NCBI GenBank assembly: GCA_027452145.1
Contig: DAIDHB010000382.1
Span: 1 to 37,569 of the forward strand
From: Planctomycetales bacterium
Lineage (GTDB): Bacteria > Planctomycetota > Planctomycetia > Isosphaerales > Isosphaeraceae
DNA: 37,569 bases
Direction of reading: 5' to 3'
The notes below the pieces were generated by a model that was not told the DNA's origin, did no database searches, and worked only from the letters and a program-made list of their open reading frames with translations. The translations under genes were made by a program, and so were the position numbers. Positions 11,601 to 19,102 of the stretch are shown piece after piece (position 1 is the stretch's first letter; every line of letters begins with the position of its first letter).

Positions 11601-14254
11601 GGCCCGGCTCGGTCGAGGCGTCGGGAGCCCGCGCCTGGCTGCTGGCCCACCGCGTCGGCAACGGCTGGATCCCGGCCGAGGCCCGCGGCCTGGCGATCCA
11701 GGCCCTCGCCGCCTCGCCGGGCGAAGACCACAATGGCGGCGGCGAGGACCGCTATCGCCTGGCCATCACGGTCAACGACACCGAGGTCTTCCGCACCGAG
11801 GTGAACGGCCCGGTCGAGGGCCGCGAGATCGAGGTGCCGCGAAAGCTACTGAAGACCGGCGCCGAGAACCGCGTGGCGTTCGACATCGAGGGTCGCGGCA
11901 CGTTCGGCTACGCCGTGACGCTCTCGGGCGTGACCCGCGACTTCGCCGCCGCTCGCCCGCCGGCCGGCCGGAACGCCGCCGGGCCCAGACCGGCCGCCGC
12001 GATCCGCCGCCGCGCGTACCTCGCCGCGCCGCCGGAGCTCGATGGCCGGGCCCTCGAAACCGGGTTCGACCGGGTGGTCCACGCCACGCCGTTCGAGAAC
12101 CGCGCGACCCAGGTCGGCCGGGGCGCCGTCATCGAGGTCCAGATCGAGGCTGACCGGCCCGCAACCGGCCGCGGCGAGACCGGCGGGCCCGTCGTGATCC
12201 ACGAGTACCTGCCCGCGGGAACAAGCGTCGTCCCCGGCTCGGTGGGCTCCGACACCGCGGTCGACTGGATCGTCTCCGATGGGCTGCTCACCGTGTTTGC
12301 CCCCGCCGGCCCTGCGCACGTGTCGTTCCACTACGAGCTGCGCGGCGACGTGCCGGGGCGTTACCGCGTCCTGCCGACGGCCATCCAGGCCGCCGAGGAC
12401 CCGGGCCGCGGCGACTTCGGCGCGCCGGGCGAGCTCGCCGTGCTCGCACCGGGCGAGGCGAAGACCGACATCTACCGCCCGACGCCCGACGAGCTGTATG
12501 ACCGGGGCAAGCGTCTCTTCGACGCCGGCCGCCTGGCCGATGCCGCGAGCCCGCTGGAGTCGCTGTTCGAGGGCTACACGCTCCGCGATGACGTCCTCAG
12601 GGAGACGGCTCGGATGCTCCTGTACGTCGACCTCGCCCGGCACGACGCCCGGCGGATCGTCCGCGACTTCGAGATCGTCCGCGAGAAGGCGCCCGAGCTG
12701 GTCATCGCGTTCGAGACGCTGCTCTCGGTCGGCCGGGCGTATGCCGAGATCGGCGAGTTCGAGCGCGCCTACCTCGGCTGGACCGCCCTGGCCGAGGCCA
12801 GCTATCTGGAGGACGCGCGCATCGGCGAGCTGCTGCGCGAGCGCGGCCGCGACCTGGAAGGCATTGCGCTGTTGCTGAAGCTCTGGCGCGAGACGCCCGG
12901 GGGTCCGACCGTGGACGCCGACTTCCTCGGCCTGGCGCAGCTCATCGCCCGCACCGCCCCGGCCGCGATCCGGGATGGATCAAATCCGGGGATCAACAAC
13001 CCCGACAACCCGTCGCGCGAGGATCGGCTCCGCCAGTCGAAGCGCCTGACCGAGACGTTCCTCGCCTCGGCGCCCGGCAGCCCGCTCGTCGACGAGGCCG
13101 GCCTGTCCCTGGCGGCCGACGCCTACGAGCTGGGCGATCGCACGGGGATGGTCCGGATCGCCGAACGCTTCGCGCGGGTCCGTCCCAACGGGCCGCTCCG
13201 CGACCGCTTCCGCTACAGCGAGGCGCTCGGCTACTTCCACCTGGGTCAGCTCGACCGCGCCATCGCCGCGGCCCGGGCGATCGTCGGCACCGACGGGAGG
13301 GCACCCGCGCCCGGCGACTCGCGCGAGTCCGCCGCCGTGCGCACCCAGGCGCTGGCGTTGCTGGGGCGGATCCACGAGGCCCGGCTCGAGCCGGCCGAGG
13401 CTTTGACCTACTACCGACGAGTCGCCGCCCGCGTGGTCGATGCCGATGACGCCGTCGAGGCGTTGACGGCCCGGGTGCTGCGAGTCCCCGAGATCACAGT
13501 CATCCGCCCGGGTCGCGCCGGAGGTAAAGGTCGGCTGGCCCTCGACGTGACCCATCGCAATCTCGCCGAGCTGGATGTCCGCGTCTATCCCGTCGACCTG
13601 CTCCGACTCTTCGGCGGACTGGGCAACGTGAGGGCCAATCCCTCGGCCGACCTGGCCGGCATCCGGCCGGTGCACCAGTCACGGCTCACGCTGGAGCGCG
13701 GACCCGGCGGCGTCGACCTCGTGAGCCGCGAGCGGCGGGTCGAGCTGCCGGTCGACGGCGAGGGTGCCTACCTGGTGATGCTCCGCGGCGATGACCAGTT
13801 CGCCTCGGGCCTGGCGGTGCTCACGCCGCTGGAGCTGGAGGTCACGCCGTCGATCGAGGGCGGCCGGATCCGCGTCGCCGTGCGCGACGCGGCGACCGGC
13901 CGCGGGGTGCCCGGCGCGCAGGTCAAGATCCTCGGCTCGCGCGGACCGTCGGCCCGCCAGGGCGAGACCGACCTCCGCGGCGTCTTCGTGGCCGAGGCCG
14001 TGGATGGCCGGATCACCGTCGTGGCCCGCTCCGGGGCGAGTCGATATGCCCTGTATCGCTCGCCCGCCGAGGAGGACGAGGACCGCACCGCGGCCGCGAC
14101 GCAGGCCACTCCTCAGCCGGCCCGCCGCGGCGAGGCCGATGATGTCCTGCGTCCCTCGGCCCGCAAGGACGTCGAACAGCGGTTCCAGCGAATGGAGCGG
14201 CGCGGCGGCATGGGCGGCATGGGCGGCGGGATGATGGGCGGAGGGTTCATGTAG
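5630..14254 (+). CDS. giant exported TPR / alpha-2-macroglobulin-like / STN-like chimera
   Basis: A protein of about 2874 residues. The start is put at GTG 5630, which has GGGGAG 8 nt upstream and leads into a basic stretch and the hydrophobic signal IVPIAVILAMLMVAAAATAHA. Residues ~78-567 are TPR-like repeats. Residues ~570-1270 are macroglobulin-like beta domains, with the hallmark YTDRPAYRPGQ near 779. Residues ~1324-1425 resemble an STN/secretin-type short domain (LDDVLRYIKQATTRG, LRTSMKLMLEQLGLAYRI). A Gly/Met-rich linker follows, then the A2M signature FVETAYWNPSVVTDANGRAR near 1534. The alpha-helical thioester-like region (~1750-2030) has GCMPIG where GCGEQT is expected, so no thioester can form. 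More TPR-like repeats (~2284-2607), a carboxypeptidase-regulatory-like domain (~2737-2811) and a GGMGGMGGGMMGGGFM tail end it. It is probably periplasmic or surface-located, with a protease-trap or scaffold role by family analogy only. Confidence 0.85.
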   Translation: MRHRTRTRSCCAPRTIAEPSHPDRGDRWRPVTPSQSIVPIAVILAMLMVAAAATAHAQDASAVRAAEAVAPIAPELPAAVLADLEESRFDAAATALEPLARDGARSADDRAFLGWIRGIALRRAGKLDAAAIALRETMAAAPGSVWTGKLRGELAAVELARKNPAGAERLARAEVEALLSPARKDRLAALVEGFARRLLEPGDPLVPADPGSAYQLFQLAHGIARGDATRGRLLLAMARASRAGGNLQQAASDLEAYLNQHPHASDRAQVSYELAEVQHQSGQHTAARNRWTDLARQLEAPARTDPAARDLRARCLYQIGRSYLDEMRVGADVARLRAGLAVAALRRFLAAEPSHELAVEAAYQVADALERGGQSQPALDAFRAFLDGQGYRAETPQARRRLAELTPPATFQAAAILQAQGKLEEALAAYRRYTERFPGGPQLANAQRAILDVELAIADEHDRRGRHEQARAAREAFVARNPLDPRVPLALFRNGRSLLAEGHVDRAIAAWEALIARFPDDANTARPHWEIARVYEERRADPARAIEHLRRVKADPWMARARERIAVLESRTLAVVTPRTYRSGEVPALKITTRNINSLSFAAYRLDAEDYFRKKHRLDSVESLAIDLVAPEHAWTETIPGAAKYVPVERTVPLKPINAPGAWVVKVGDDATIHAVTLVLVTDVQAIVKASRDQVLVLAQDSATGKGRAGATVLAAGSGEIVLTGRTGPDGVLLANWPNPMPQMARLEYLVLDGPHVAATELTLSDSVAQGLSPRALIYTDRPAYRPGQRARIRGILRDVKDGRFDPGAGVTYRLEVLDSRGRRIVGQAVALSPFGTFHAEVPLDAAAPVGTYRVRVFRPGGSDFGGSFEVQAYRLAKAELSVELPRTVYFRGETVEGHALARYPDGTPMASRPITVTLPDGRTLRGTTDAAGKFPFSLATADFPDVGNLPIVARLTEDEVEATGVAALATLGFSIEPGLARSVYLSGEAFPLRAVTRDATGRPIGQTLSVAVVKQIVERPSSVDQDGGMMPPAPAIARVAEREVARLTLATDPKTGEGSVNVKVEDDEGGSYVLRLSGTDRFGNPVIAERTVTISGSKDPRRLRLLSDRLRFKVGERASINLHVRGGASTALIAWEADRILKYRLVPIKEGDNAIAWDVQGDEFPSVTLTASRMAGETLDESRLDLGYDRDLRITVAPARPVVGPGDQIELEVTTLDQLGRPVAAELSLAMVDRALLARFGDSLPPIRRTFNDLVRTGAFATRATNTFRYAPRAISVRPPGSGGPTRPSIDAPPVAQGRVEGMAPPFDQTAGRRRRPQAVDPSKEARNRAVLAILDEPVDMRFAAETSLDDVLRYIKQATTRGDRPPLQIYVDPLGLQEAERSMSSTVQIDLEGVPLRTSMKLMLEQLGLAYRIEDGVVRIISRESADEALGEAELALERDQNGRGLVIGGMGGMGMMGGMGGGGRGPIPVGPEGGVQGDSSPTRAMPVRNTYSERDAKEKAPASAPADAPARQQMQPAAGKPPASKTAEDRAAFVETAYWNPSVVTDANGRARITFRAPTALAEYRLAALGVTGRETLVGDGTSILSIRKPFHIELKSPAILAEGDEPRLPVRIHHSGIKGPAKVTLEVVADGRTEVFPKDVELADGGVTEILLDAFRVPGADRVRLSVSASATAGPANAPSADRLAVDVPVRAWGLPVFASASGRSSDDATAFVTLPPGRRYENPEMRIALSPRADRMLVELALNDSAVGFTQRPDLGCMPIGTTVERAADLLGAAAALATLRDAPNRDSDAATRLASRVAGNVTELVSAQKTDGSWPWIPVAAAPGEVESGARGDLLATARAVWALTSAEPLGQGADPSVLDRAAKYLEQALAGLDAGEFTLRTEALHALALRGRARFETVNALVRNRQVLSDRTLALLAMTLARQDHAGAAEEVLDVLAARARTEPTGPGRPPLRYWTDGVAPARGLPGSAVETTALAALAFARVRPGSVEASGARAWLLAHRVGNGWIPAEARGLAIQALAASPGEDHNGGGEDRYRLAITVNDTEVFRTEVNGPVEGREIEVPRKLLKTGAENRVAFDIEGRGTFGYAVTLSGVTRDFAAARPPAGRNAAGPRPAAAIRRRAYLAAPPELDGRALETGFDRVVHATPFENRATQVGRGAVIEVQIEADRPATGRGETGGPVVIHEYLPAGTSVVPGSVGSDTAVDWIVSDGLLTVFAPAGPAHVSFHYELRGDVPGRYRVLPTAIQAAEDPGRGDFGAPGELAVLAPGEAKTDIYRPTPDELYDRGKRLFDAGRLADAASPLESLFEGYTLRDDVLRETARMLLYVDLARHDARRIVRDFEIVREKAPELVIAFETLLSVGRAYAEIGEFERAYLGWTALAEASYLEDARIGELLRERGRDLEGIALLLKLWRETPGGPTVDADFLGLAQLIARTAPAAIRDGSNPGINNPDNPSREDRLRQSKRLTETFLASAPGSPLVDEAGLSLAADAYELGDRTGMVRIAERFARVRPNGPLRDRFRYSEALGYFHLGQLDRAIAAARAIVGTDGRAPAPGDSRESAAVRTQALALLGRIHEARLEPAEALTYYRRVAARVVDADDAVEALTARVLRVPEITVIRPGRAGGKGRLALDVTHRNLAELDVRVYPVDLLRLFGGLGNVRANPSADLAGIRPVHQSRLTLERGPGGVDLVSRERRVELPVDGEGAYLVMLRGDDQFASGLAVLTPLELEVTPSIEGGRIRVAVRDAATGRGVPGAQVKILGSRGPSARQGETDLRGVFVAEAVDGRITVVARSGASRYALYRSPAEEDEDRTAAATQATPQPARRGEADDVLRPSARKDVEQRFQRMERRGGMGGMGGGMMGGGFM

Positions 14255-14275
14255 GCCCCGATTCAGCCGATACGA

Positions 14276-14335
14276 AAGTAAGTCAGGCTCTCAGCCTGAC
14301 ATGGGCAAAACGTCAGGCTGACAGTCTGAACTACG
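14276..14335. repeat. palindromic intergenic repeat (GTCAGGCT...AGCCTGAC)
   Basis: GTCAGGCTCTCAGCCTGAC at 14282-14300 is an 8-bp stem with a 3-nt loop. A second related arm, CGTCAGGCTGACAGTCTGAA, follows 10 nt later. It lies directly downstream of the giant gene and could act as a transcript-end structure, but there is no T-tract. Confidence 0.7.
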
Positions 14336-14521
14336 AATCCGACGAAGCCTCTCCCGGGACGGATGAAATCATGACCGGCCACACACCTCGTCAGGATCGG
14401 CAACCAACCATCCCCGGCCCGCATACACTGGCCTCGCGAATTGATCGAATGTATAGTATTCCCACGGCTGCGTGCGGTCTCCATGCGGAACCTGACCGCG
14501 AGCCGGGAGGGGATGCCAGAC

Positions 14522-14787
14522 ATGAGCCGATCCGATGCCCCCGCGCCGAAGGGCCGCGGGGCGGGGTACAACCCGGGGAATCGCTTCGAGCCGACACATC
14601 GCGAGCTGGAGCTGGACCAGGTCGAGGGGGACGACGAGTACCTCGCCGCGCTCGGGCGGCCGCCGACCCAGTTCCTGCCCGATCGCTCGCGCTCGATCAT
14701 CGCCGAGAACGACAGCCCCGACGTCGGCTTCGACGCGAGCATCAACCCGTACCGCGGATGCGAACACGGCTGTATCTATTGTTATGC
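14522..14787 (+). pseudogene. PA0069-type radical SAM protein, 5' part, cut by the element
   Basis: Residues 1-88 of a radical SAM enzyme of the PA0069 / spore-photolyase-like family. Visible motifs are GAGYNPGNRFEP near the start, SIIAENDSPDVGFDASINPYRGCEHGC, and the cluster motif CEHGCIYC (CxxxCxxC). ATG 14522 has a purine-rich GGGAGGGG region upstream. After the codons for CIYCY the sequence switches to element DNA and the frame ends at 14821 with an unrelated tail (APPQRVRLQRQ). The rest of the gene is found 8.28 kb away at 23059-23877. The fragment would contain the cluster cysteines but not the barrel, so it should be inactive. Its end overlaps the 3' end of the integrase gene on the other strand. 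Confidence 0.9.
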
Positions 14788-16619
14788 TCCGCCACAGCGT
14801 GTTCGCCTCCAGCGTCAATGACTGCATGGTCCAATTCGTAGAACCGATCGGACTGGTAGGTCTGCCCTTTCTTCGGTCCCTTCTGATAGGTGCACGTCAT
14901 CGGCTTCCACCACAGCTTGACCACGAAGCCGATGGACTTGAGCAGTCCCCGGAACCTCTCGCCTTCGACCAGTACCGGACTTGGGATGTGCGGGAGCTTC
15001 TCCGGCGAGATCCGCATCGCTTCGACCCTGGCGTGATTGGCCGTGCGTGCCTTCCGCTTCGAGGTCTTCCCGTCGGCCTCGACCGTGGCCGTCCACTCGC
15101 CTTGCTCCAAGGCGATGGAGGCCGTCACCCCGTCGGCCTCGACCCGGCCCGGTAGCACCTCGACCAGCGACCCACGCACGGACTCCCACCACTTGGCGAA
15201 CCGAGACACGTCCCCTTCGGTGATGGTGAGGTTTGCGATCTGGCGCTCAAGCTCCGCCTGTTCCCGTTCCCACTCGGCTAGGATGGCGTCGAATTCGGCC
15301 TTGCGATGTGCTTCGGCCCCGAGAACATTCCTGCGCCCGTTCGTCACTCGCTTGACCACTTCCGCCAATTGAGCCCGCAGCGCCTCGGCCGCATCGCCCG
15401 GTTCGTTCGGCCCCTGAACCTTGGACGCCTCCAGGATGGTCCGGTCGACTTCCTTGACCAGACGTTCAATGACCATCGGCAAGATGTCGGCTTCCCGGAC
15501 TCGCCACTGTTTGCAACCCAGGGCCGGACGCTTGATGGCCGACGAACACGAGAAGTAAGCATATCGAGTTCCGTCCCGATCCGTGCGAGCATGCTTCTCC
15601 ATTCGGTAGCCGCAATGCCCACAGACCAGGACGCCGGACAGGTAGGACGCTTCGGCAGGACGCACTTTCCGGTTCTCATCCTTGTTGCGGTTGATCTTGT
15701 CGACGGCCCGTTGCCAATCCTCAAGCGAGACGATGGCGGGGATGCAACCGGCTTTCTCATGGTATCCGGCTCTGTTGTGGACTTCCTTTGCTCGAAGTCC
15801 CCCTTTACCTCGACCGCCACCAATGAATGCATAGCCAGCGTATGCCTTGCTCAAGAGGATTTCCTTGATGGTGTCCTTCGTCCACGGCTTGGCGGATCCG
15901 TCGGGACGGGTAACCGAGACACGTCGGGCCAATTCCCGCATCGAAAGATCGTTGTCGAGGAACTCACGGAAGAGCCAGGCCACAATCCGGGCCTCGTGGT
16001 CATTCGTCACGAGCAACCGGCGCCATCCCTTGCCCTTGCCCGGGAACGTCTTGAGCCGGGGGACATGATGCTCAGTCCCATCAGGCTCGACGTACACCTT
16101 GTCATAGCCATACGGGACCTTCCCGTTAGGCCACTCGCCGGACTCCAGGAGATGCAGCCGACCACGGATCGAGTCCTTGGATAGCGCCTTGGAATACTCG
16201 TAAGCCGCCGCCTGGTGAACGGCGTCGACGACCAGTTCGGAGAACTGATCCCACTTGATGACTCCCTCGCACACCGTGTGCAGATACACGCCGTTCGATC
16301 GCAACGTGTCCTTGTATTGCGCCGCCTTCAAGGGATGGAGCCGGCCGAACCGCTTCACGTCCCAACACAGAACGGCCACGAAGTCCTTGCGGTGACTGTC
16401 CTGGATCATCCGCAGGAACTCCTTCCGGTCCTGGATCCGCAGCGATCCGGACTTGCCACGGTCGATGTACCAACGGACGATGACGTATCCTTCCCGTGCG
16501 GCGAAACGAACGATCTCGTCATGTTGCTGGTCGATTGACATGTCCTGCTGATCAGACGACATCCGCAAGTAACCGACGGCCGGCTTGAGCGACGCTGAAA
16601 GCTTGACCTTGGTCGCCAT
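14742..16619 (-). CDS. large serine integrase
   Basis: Site-specific recombinase expected to integrate and excise the element. In the 625-residue form the N-terminal resolvase domain shows GYLRMSSDQQ with the presumed catalytic Ser21, then DRGKSGSLRIQDRKEF and an FVAVLCWDVKRFGR segment. A recombinase domain follows (KVPYGYDKV, WTKDTIKEILLSKAYAGYAF). The zinc ribbon is C333xxC336 ... C358 ... C369, and a coiled-coil-like part (LAEWEREQAELERQI) comes next. ATG 16619 was chosen because GGAG lies about 8 nt upstream; frame-open Met codons at 16694 and 16667 are alternatives. The gene reads through attL: the last 13 codons plus stop are host DNA in antisense to the radical SAM gene, so the tail of the integrated form differs from that of the circular form. 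Confidence 0.93.
   Translation of the reverse strand: MATKVKLSASLKPAVGYLRMSSDQQDMSIDQQHDEIVRFAAREGYVIVRWYIDRGKSGSLRIQDRKEFLRMIQDSHRKDFVAVLCWDVKRFGRLHPLKAAQYKDTLRSNGVYLHTVCEGVIKWDQFSELVVDAVHQAAAYEYSKALSKDSIRGRLHLLESGEWPNGKVPYGYDKVYVEPDGTEHHVPRLKTFPGKGKGWRRLLVTNDHEARIVAWLFREFLDNDLSMRELARRVSVTRPDGSAKPWTKDTIKEILLSKAYAGYAFIGGGRGKGGLRAKEVHNRAGYHEKAGCIPAIVSLEDWQRAVDKINRNKDENRKVRPAEASYLSGVLVCGHCGYRMEKHARTDRDGTRYAYFSCSSAIKRPALGCKQWRVREADILPMVIERLVKEVDRTILEASKVQGPNEPGDAAEALRAQLAEVVKRVTNGRRNVLGAEAHRKAEFDAILAEWEREQAELERQIANLTITEGDVSRFAKWWESVRGSLVEVLPGRVEADGVTASIALEQGEWTATVEADGKTSKRKARTANHARVEAMRISPEKLPHIPSPVLVEGERFRGLLKSIGFVVKLWWKPMTCTYQKGPKKGQTYQSDRFYELDHAVIDAGGEHAVAEHNNRYSRVRIRGTG
14771..14810. other. 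attL (left junction of the integrated element)
   Basis: Host codons TGT ATC TAT TGT TAT run into the core TATGC at 14783-14787, which recurs at 23059-23063. The inner arm carries CCACAGCGTG at 14792-14801, whose reverse complement lies at the other end (23036-23045). Confidence 0.85.
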
Positions 16620-16757
16620 GGTCGAGGCTCCGTTGAAGGACAAGAGGGAAGAAACCGGGACATGCATCTTCTTGGATCTGTCCCGGACCGTCAAGGTCGA
16701 ACACGCTATGGCGGATCTAACCCCTCATCACAGCCGTACACCTTCTCGACGACCTCC

Positions 16758-16784
16758 GGCGCCCTGGTCGTGCACCTCCAGGCA
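16758..16784 (-). repeat. 27-bp repeat, inverted copy left of the capsid gene
   Basis: This is the exact reverse complement of 18666-18692. An 18-bp part recurs in this orientation at 21442-21459. It lies in the 16620-17027 gap between the integrase and capsid genes, which has no gene but contains more CACCTCGACGGCCTC-type motifs (for example 16897-16912) and a terminator. Confidence 0.9.
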
Positions 16785-16954
16785 CTTACTCGACGGCGCC
16801 AGGTTCCCCGAGATCATCGTCGACCCGATCATCGTCACCATCGGCCACACCGCCGACATCGACCCGACCCGCCACTTCGGCGAGAAGACCGACGCCGCAC
16901 CTCGACGGCCTCCGGCACCTCCTCGACGCCCTCCAGACACCTCGACCACGGCGC

Positions 16955-16990
16955 AAAAGAAAACCCCCCTGCGAACCGATCGCAGGAGGG
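16955..16990 (-). terminator. intrinsic terminator downstream of the capsid gene
   Basis: Read on the minus strand, CCTGCGA pairs with TCGCAGG around a 5-nt loop and is extended by three more G-C pairs after one mismatch. The transcript would then run into TTTTCTTTT. It starts about 37 nt after the capsid stop codon. Confidence 0.8.
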
Positions 16991-17027
16991 CCGTCCGAAA
17001 GGACAAGAAGTTGGCGATATCTATGCG

Positions 17028-18395
17028 TCAAGATACCGGGAAGGCAACGCTGCAGATCAGGTTCCCTCGCTTCACCAGCACATCGCAATCAAGGATCACG
17101 AAGAGACGAACCTGGTTCGTCTGCGCTTGCGACCAGGGATCGATCAAAATTTGAGCCGCCGATGAACCGAAGTAAACGACACTCATGGCCGACTCCCAGT
17201 CGCCGAAGAGCAACTGCGAGTAGTTCCCGGACTGGCCACTGATCTGGAGATTCTCGGGCACGTGGTTCGAGGATAGCGCCTCATAGTCGTTCACCCGGCC
17301 CTGCTCCCAGATGAAGCTAGGGAAGGTCGACCCGATCCGGGCCGTGCTCTTCAAGACCTTGCTGCCACCCGGACCCGTGAGATAACGCTTGGTCGTGTCA
17401 CCAGGAGGGTTCTGCAGCATCACCTGGCGCTCAAGCTCCAGGATGTCAGCCCATGCGATCGGACCGGCCCCACCGGCGGCCATAGAGATCGTCAGCATGT
17501 CCGGCGAATACAGGATGCCAGTCGGATCCGCACCCGTCCCATCACCTGCGATCACGACATCGTTCAACTTCTCACCGACTGACCGACCCATATCGGTCAG
17601 GAGAATCTCCTGAACGTCATAGCTTGACGACTTGAGCAACTGTCGGCTGAAGGTCATGTTGGTGACGAGAGACCTCGTCACGGCCTTCACCTGACTGATC
17701 GTGGCCGCTGTCGGAGAAACGCTCGATCCCTCCGCCACGAACTGGCTGACAGCACCCGCCGTTTCCTTCGGGAGGATCAAGTTCCCCTGAACGTCGGTGA
17801 TGTCCTTGATGCCCAACTGGGGGTAGATGCTGGCCTTTCGCAGATAGTAGAGGAAGTCCCCATACTGCTGGGTGATGGCACCGGCGCCCGTGGTCGTGTC
17901 AGTGATCAAGTCGGTACGAAGCTCGGCCCGGGGAAGGAAGAACCCGTTCCCCTCCGGCTGGCGCCCGTCTCGATGGCAAACCTCCTGATGGAGTTCTCCC
18001 AGGAGGCCGGAAACCGGCTTGTTCGCCAGGCAATCCCGGATCCCCTGCATGATGTCGATGTCATGCTTACGACCCGTGTGGATGCCGAACGAACCGTTCG
18101 GCAGATACGGAGCGCTCTTGCGATCACCCCGGCGAGAACGGCCGTTCTGGTCGGCGCCATCCTGGTTGTCATCGTCATTCCCGGCGTCCGCACCCAACTC
18201 GACCGCACGGATGCGGGCTTCGTGGTCGTCGAGCTTGGAGACGACCTTATCGAGTTCGGTCCGCTCGGCCGGAGTCATCGCACGCACATTGGCGATGTCG
18301 GCCAGCCGCTTCGCCTCTGACAGAAGGATCCGCTTCTCATTGCGGAGTTGATGGATTCTGTAGTTCATGAAACAAACGCTTCGATGCGAATGCAT
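17028..18395 (-). CDS. HK97-fold phage major capsid protein
   Basis: A structural shell protein of 455 residues, normal for the family. The N-terminal 10-65 region (NYRIHQLRNEKRILLSEAKR ... LDKVVSKLDDHEARIRAVE) is a coiled coil like the HK97 delta/scaffolding domain. An acidic low-complexity linker (DDDNQDGADQ) follows. The capsid core begins near 150: TGAGAITQQYGDFLYYLRKA, then the peptide GNLILPKETAGAVSQFVAEG, the signature AGDGTGADPTGIL at about 283-295, FIWEQGR, LLFGDWESAMSVVYFG and the C-terminal FVILDCDVLVKRGNLICSVA. The start at ATG 18395 has AAAGGA upstream; ATG 18368 is an alternative without a clear ribosome site. No prohead protease, portal or terminase gene is nearby, which is unusual. 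Inverted 27-bp repeats flank the gene and a terminator follows it. Confidence 0.93.
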   Translation of the reverse strand: MHSHRSVCFMNYRIHQLRNEKRILLSEAKRLADIANVRAMTPAERTELDKVVSKLDDHEARIRAVELGADAGNDDDNQDGADQNGRSRRGDRKSAPYLPNGSFGIHTGRKHDIDIMQGIRDCLANKPVSGLLGELHQEVCHRDGRQPEGNGFFLPRAELRTDLITDTTTGAGAITQQYGDFLYYLRKASIYPQLGIKDITDVQGNLILPKETAGAVSQFVAEGSSVSPTAATISQVKAVTRSLVTNMTFSRQLLKSSSYDVQEILLTDMGRSVGEKLNDVVIAGDGTGADPTGILYSPDMLTISMAAGGAGPIAWADILELERQVMLQNPPGDTTKRYLTGPGGSKVLKSTARIGSTFPSFIWEQGRVNDYEALSSNHVPENLQISGQSGNYSQLLFGDWESAMSVVYFGSSAAQILIDPWSQAQTNQVRLFVILDCDVLVKRGNLICSVAFPVS

Positions 18396-18652
18396 CGAAC
18401 GTCCTTTGGAACCCGGCATCTTGCCAGGTTCACCGATCGGCTTCACCCGAGAGCAATGGCCCCAGGTTCACCGTGAAGCGATCCGCCGGGTTCTTCCGAC
18501 GGAGGCCGCCACGCCGAGTCAATGGACTCCGGCGACCACGTGCCTGCAGGACCGCTTCGGATCCGCAGGGACGATGCGAACCGATGGGTTCCATCGTCTG
18601 GAGGTATGTAGCCAGTCGTTCGCCGTTCTCGCCGGTCGAGGTGCGTGCCCTG

Positions 18653-18958
18653 GAGGCCGTCGAGGTGCCTGGAGGTGCACGACCAGGGCGCCACGGCGTC
18701 GAGGTGCCTGGAGATGCACGACCAGGGCGCCGAGGTGCCGGAGGCCCGTCGAGGCCGTCGAGGTGCCTGGAGGCCGGGTTCCCGGCGTTCGGCTTCGCTT
18801 GGGTCGGTACCTGACTTTCTGGTCGACTTGCGAAATTCGCAGGTTCGCCGGGAACGGCCCTGGAGGGCGTCGAGGCCGTCGAGGTGCCATCTATCGAGCC
18901 GATCGGCGTCGAGGCCGTGCCGAAGCGCCAGGGCGTTCCTGGAGGCCGTCGAGGTGCC
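18653..18958 (+). repeat. array of four exact 17-mers (GAGGCCGTCGAGGTGCC)
   Basis: Exact copies start at 18653, 18751, 18872 and 18942, with many partial copies between them. The spacing is irregular (98, 121 and 70 bp), so this is not a CRISPR array. It lies in the 775-bp gap 18396-19170 between the divergent capsid and sigma-like genes. It could be iterons of a replication origin, regulator-binding sites or recombination repeats. Confidence 0.85.
18666..18731 (+). repeat. 27-bp repeat, two direct copies right of the capsid gene
   Basis: Copies at 18666-18692 and 18705-18731 differ by one base (TGCCTGGAGGTGCACGACC versus GAGATG) and sit 39 bp apart. The first is an exact inverted match to 16758-16784 on the far side of the capsid gene. 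Confidence 0.9.
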
Positions 18959-19102
18959 TCCGCCACGTCATACGGGACACAAAGCCCCCATGCAGTCATG
19001 AAAAAATCTGCGAAGGGGCGGGCCGGTCTTCAGGGCACCCTCCCTGCAGAAAATGACCCCCCGGGTGTCGTTCCCTGTCAAATCGAGATGTCTAAATTCC
19101 AT

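Noticed and set aside
14282..14300. Rho-independent terminator after the giant gene
   Set aside because: Hairpin is clear but no T-tract follows; it matches a dispersed palindromic repeat style instead.
18653..18958. Possible CRISPR array
   Set aside because: The repeat is only 17 bp, spacing is irregular (70-121 bp), and no cas gene is present.
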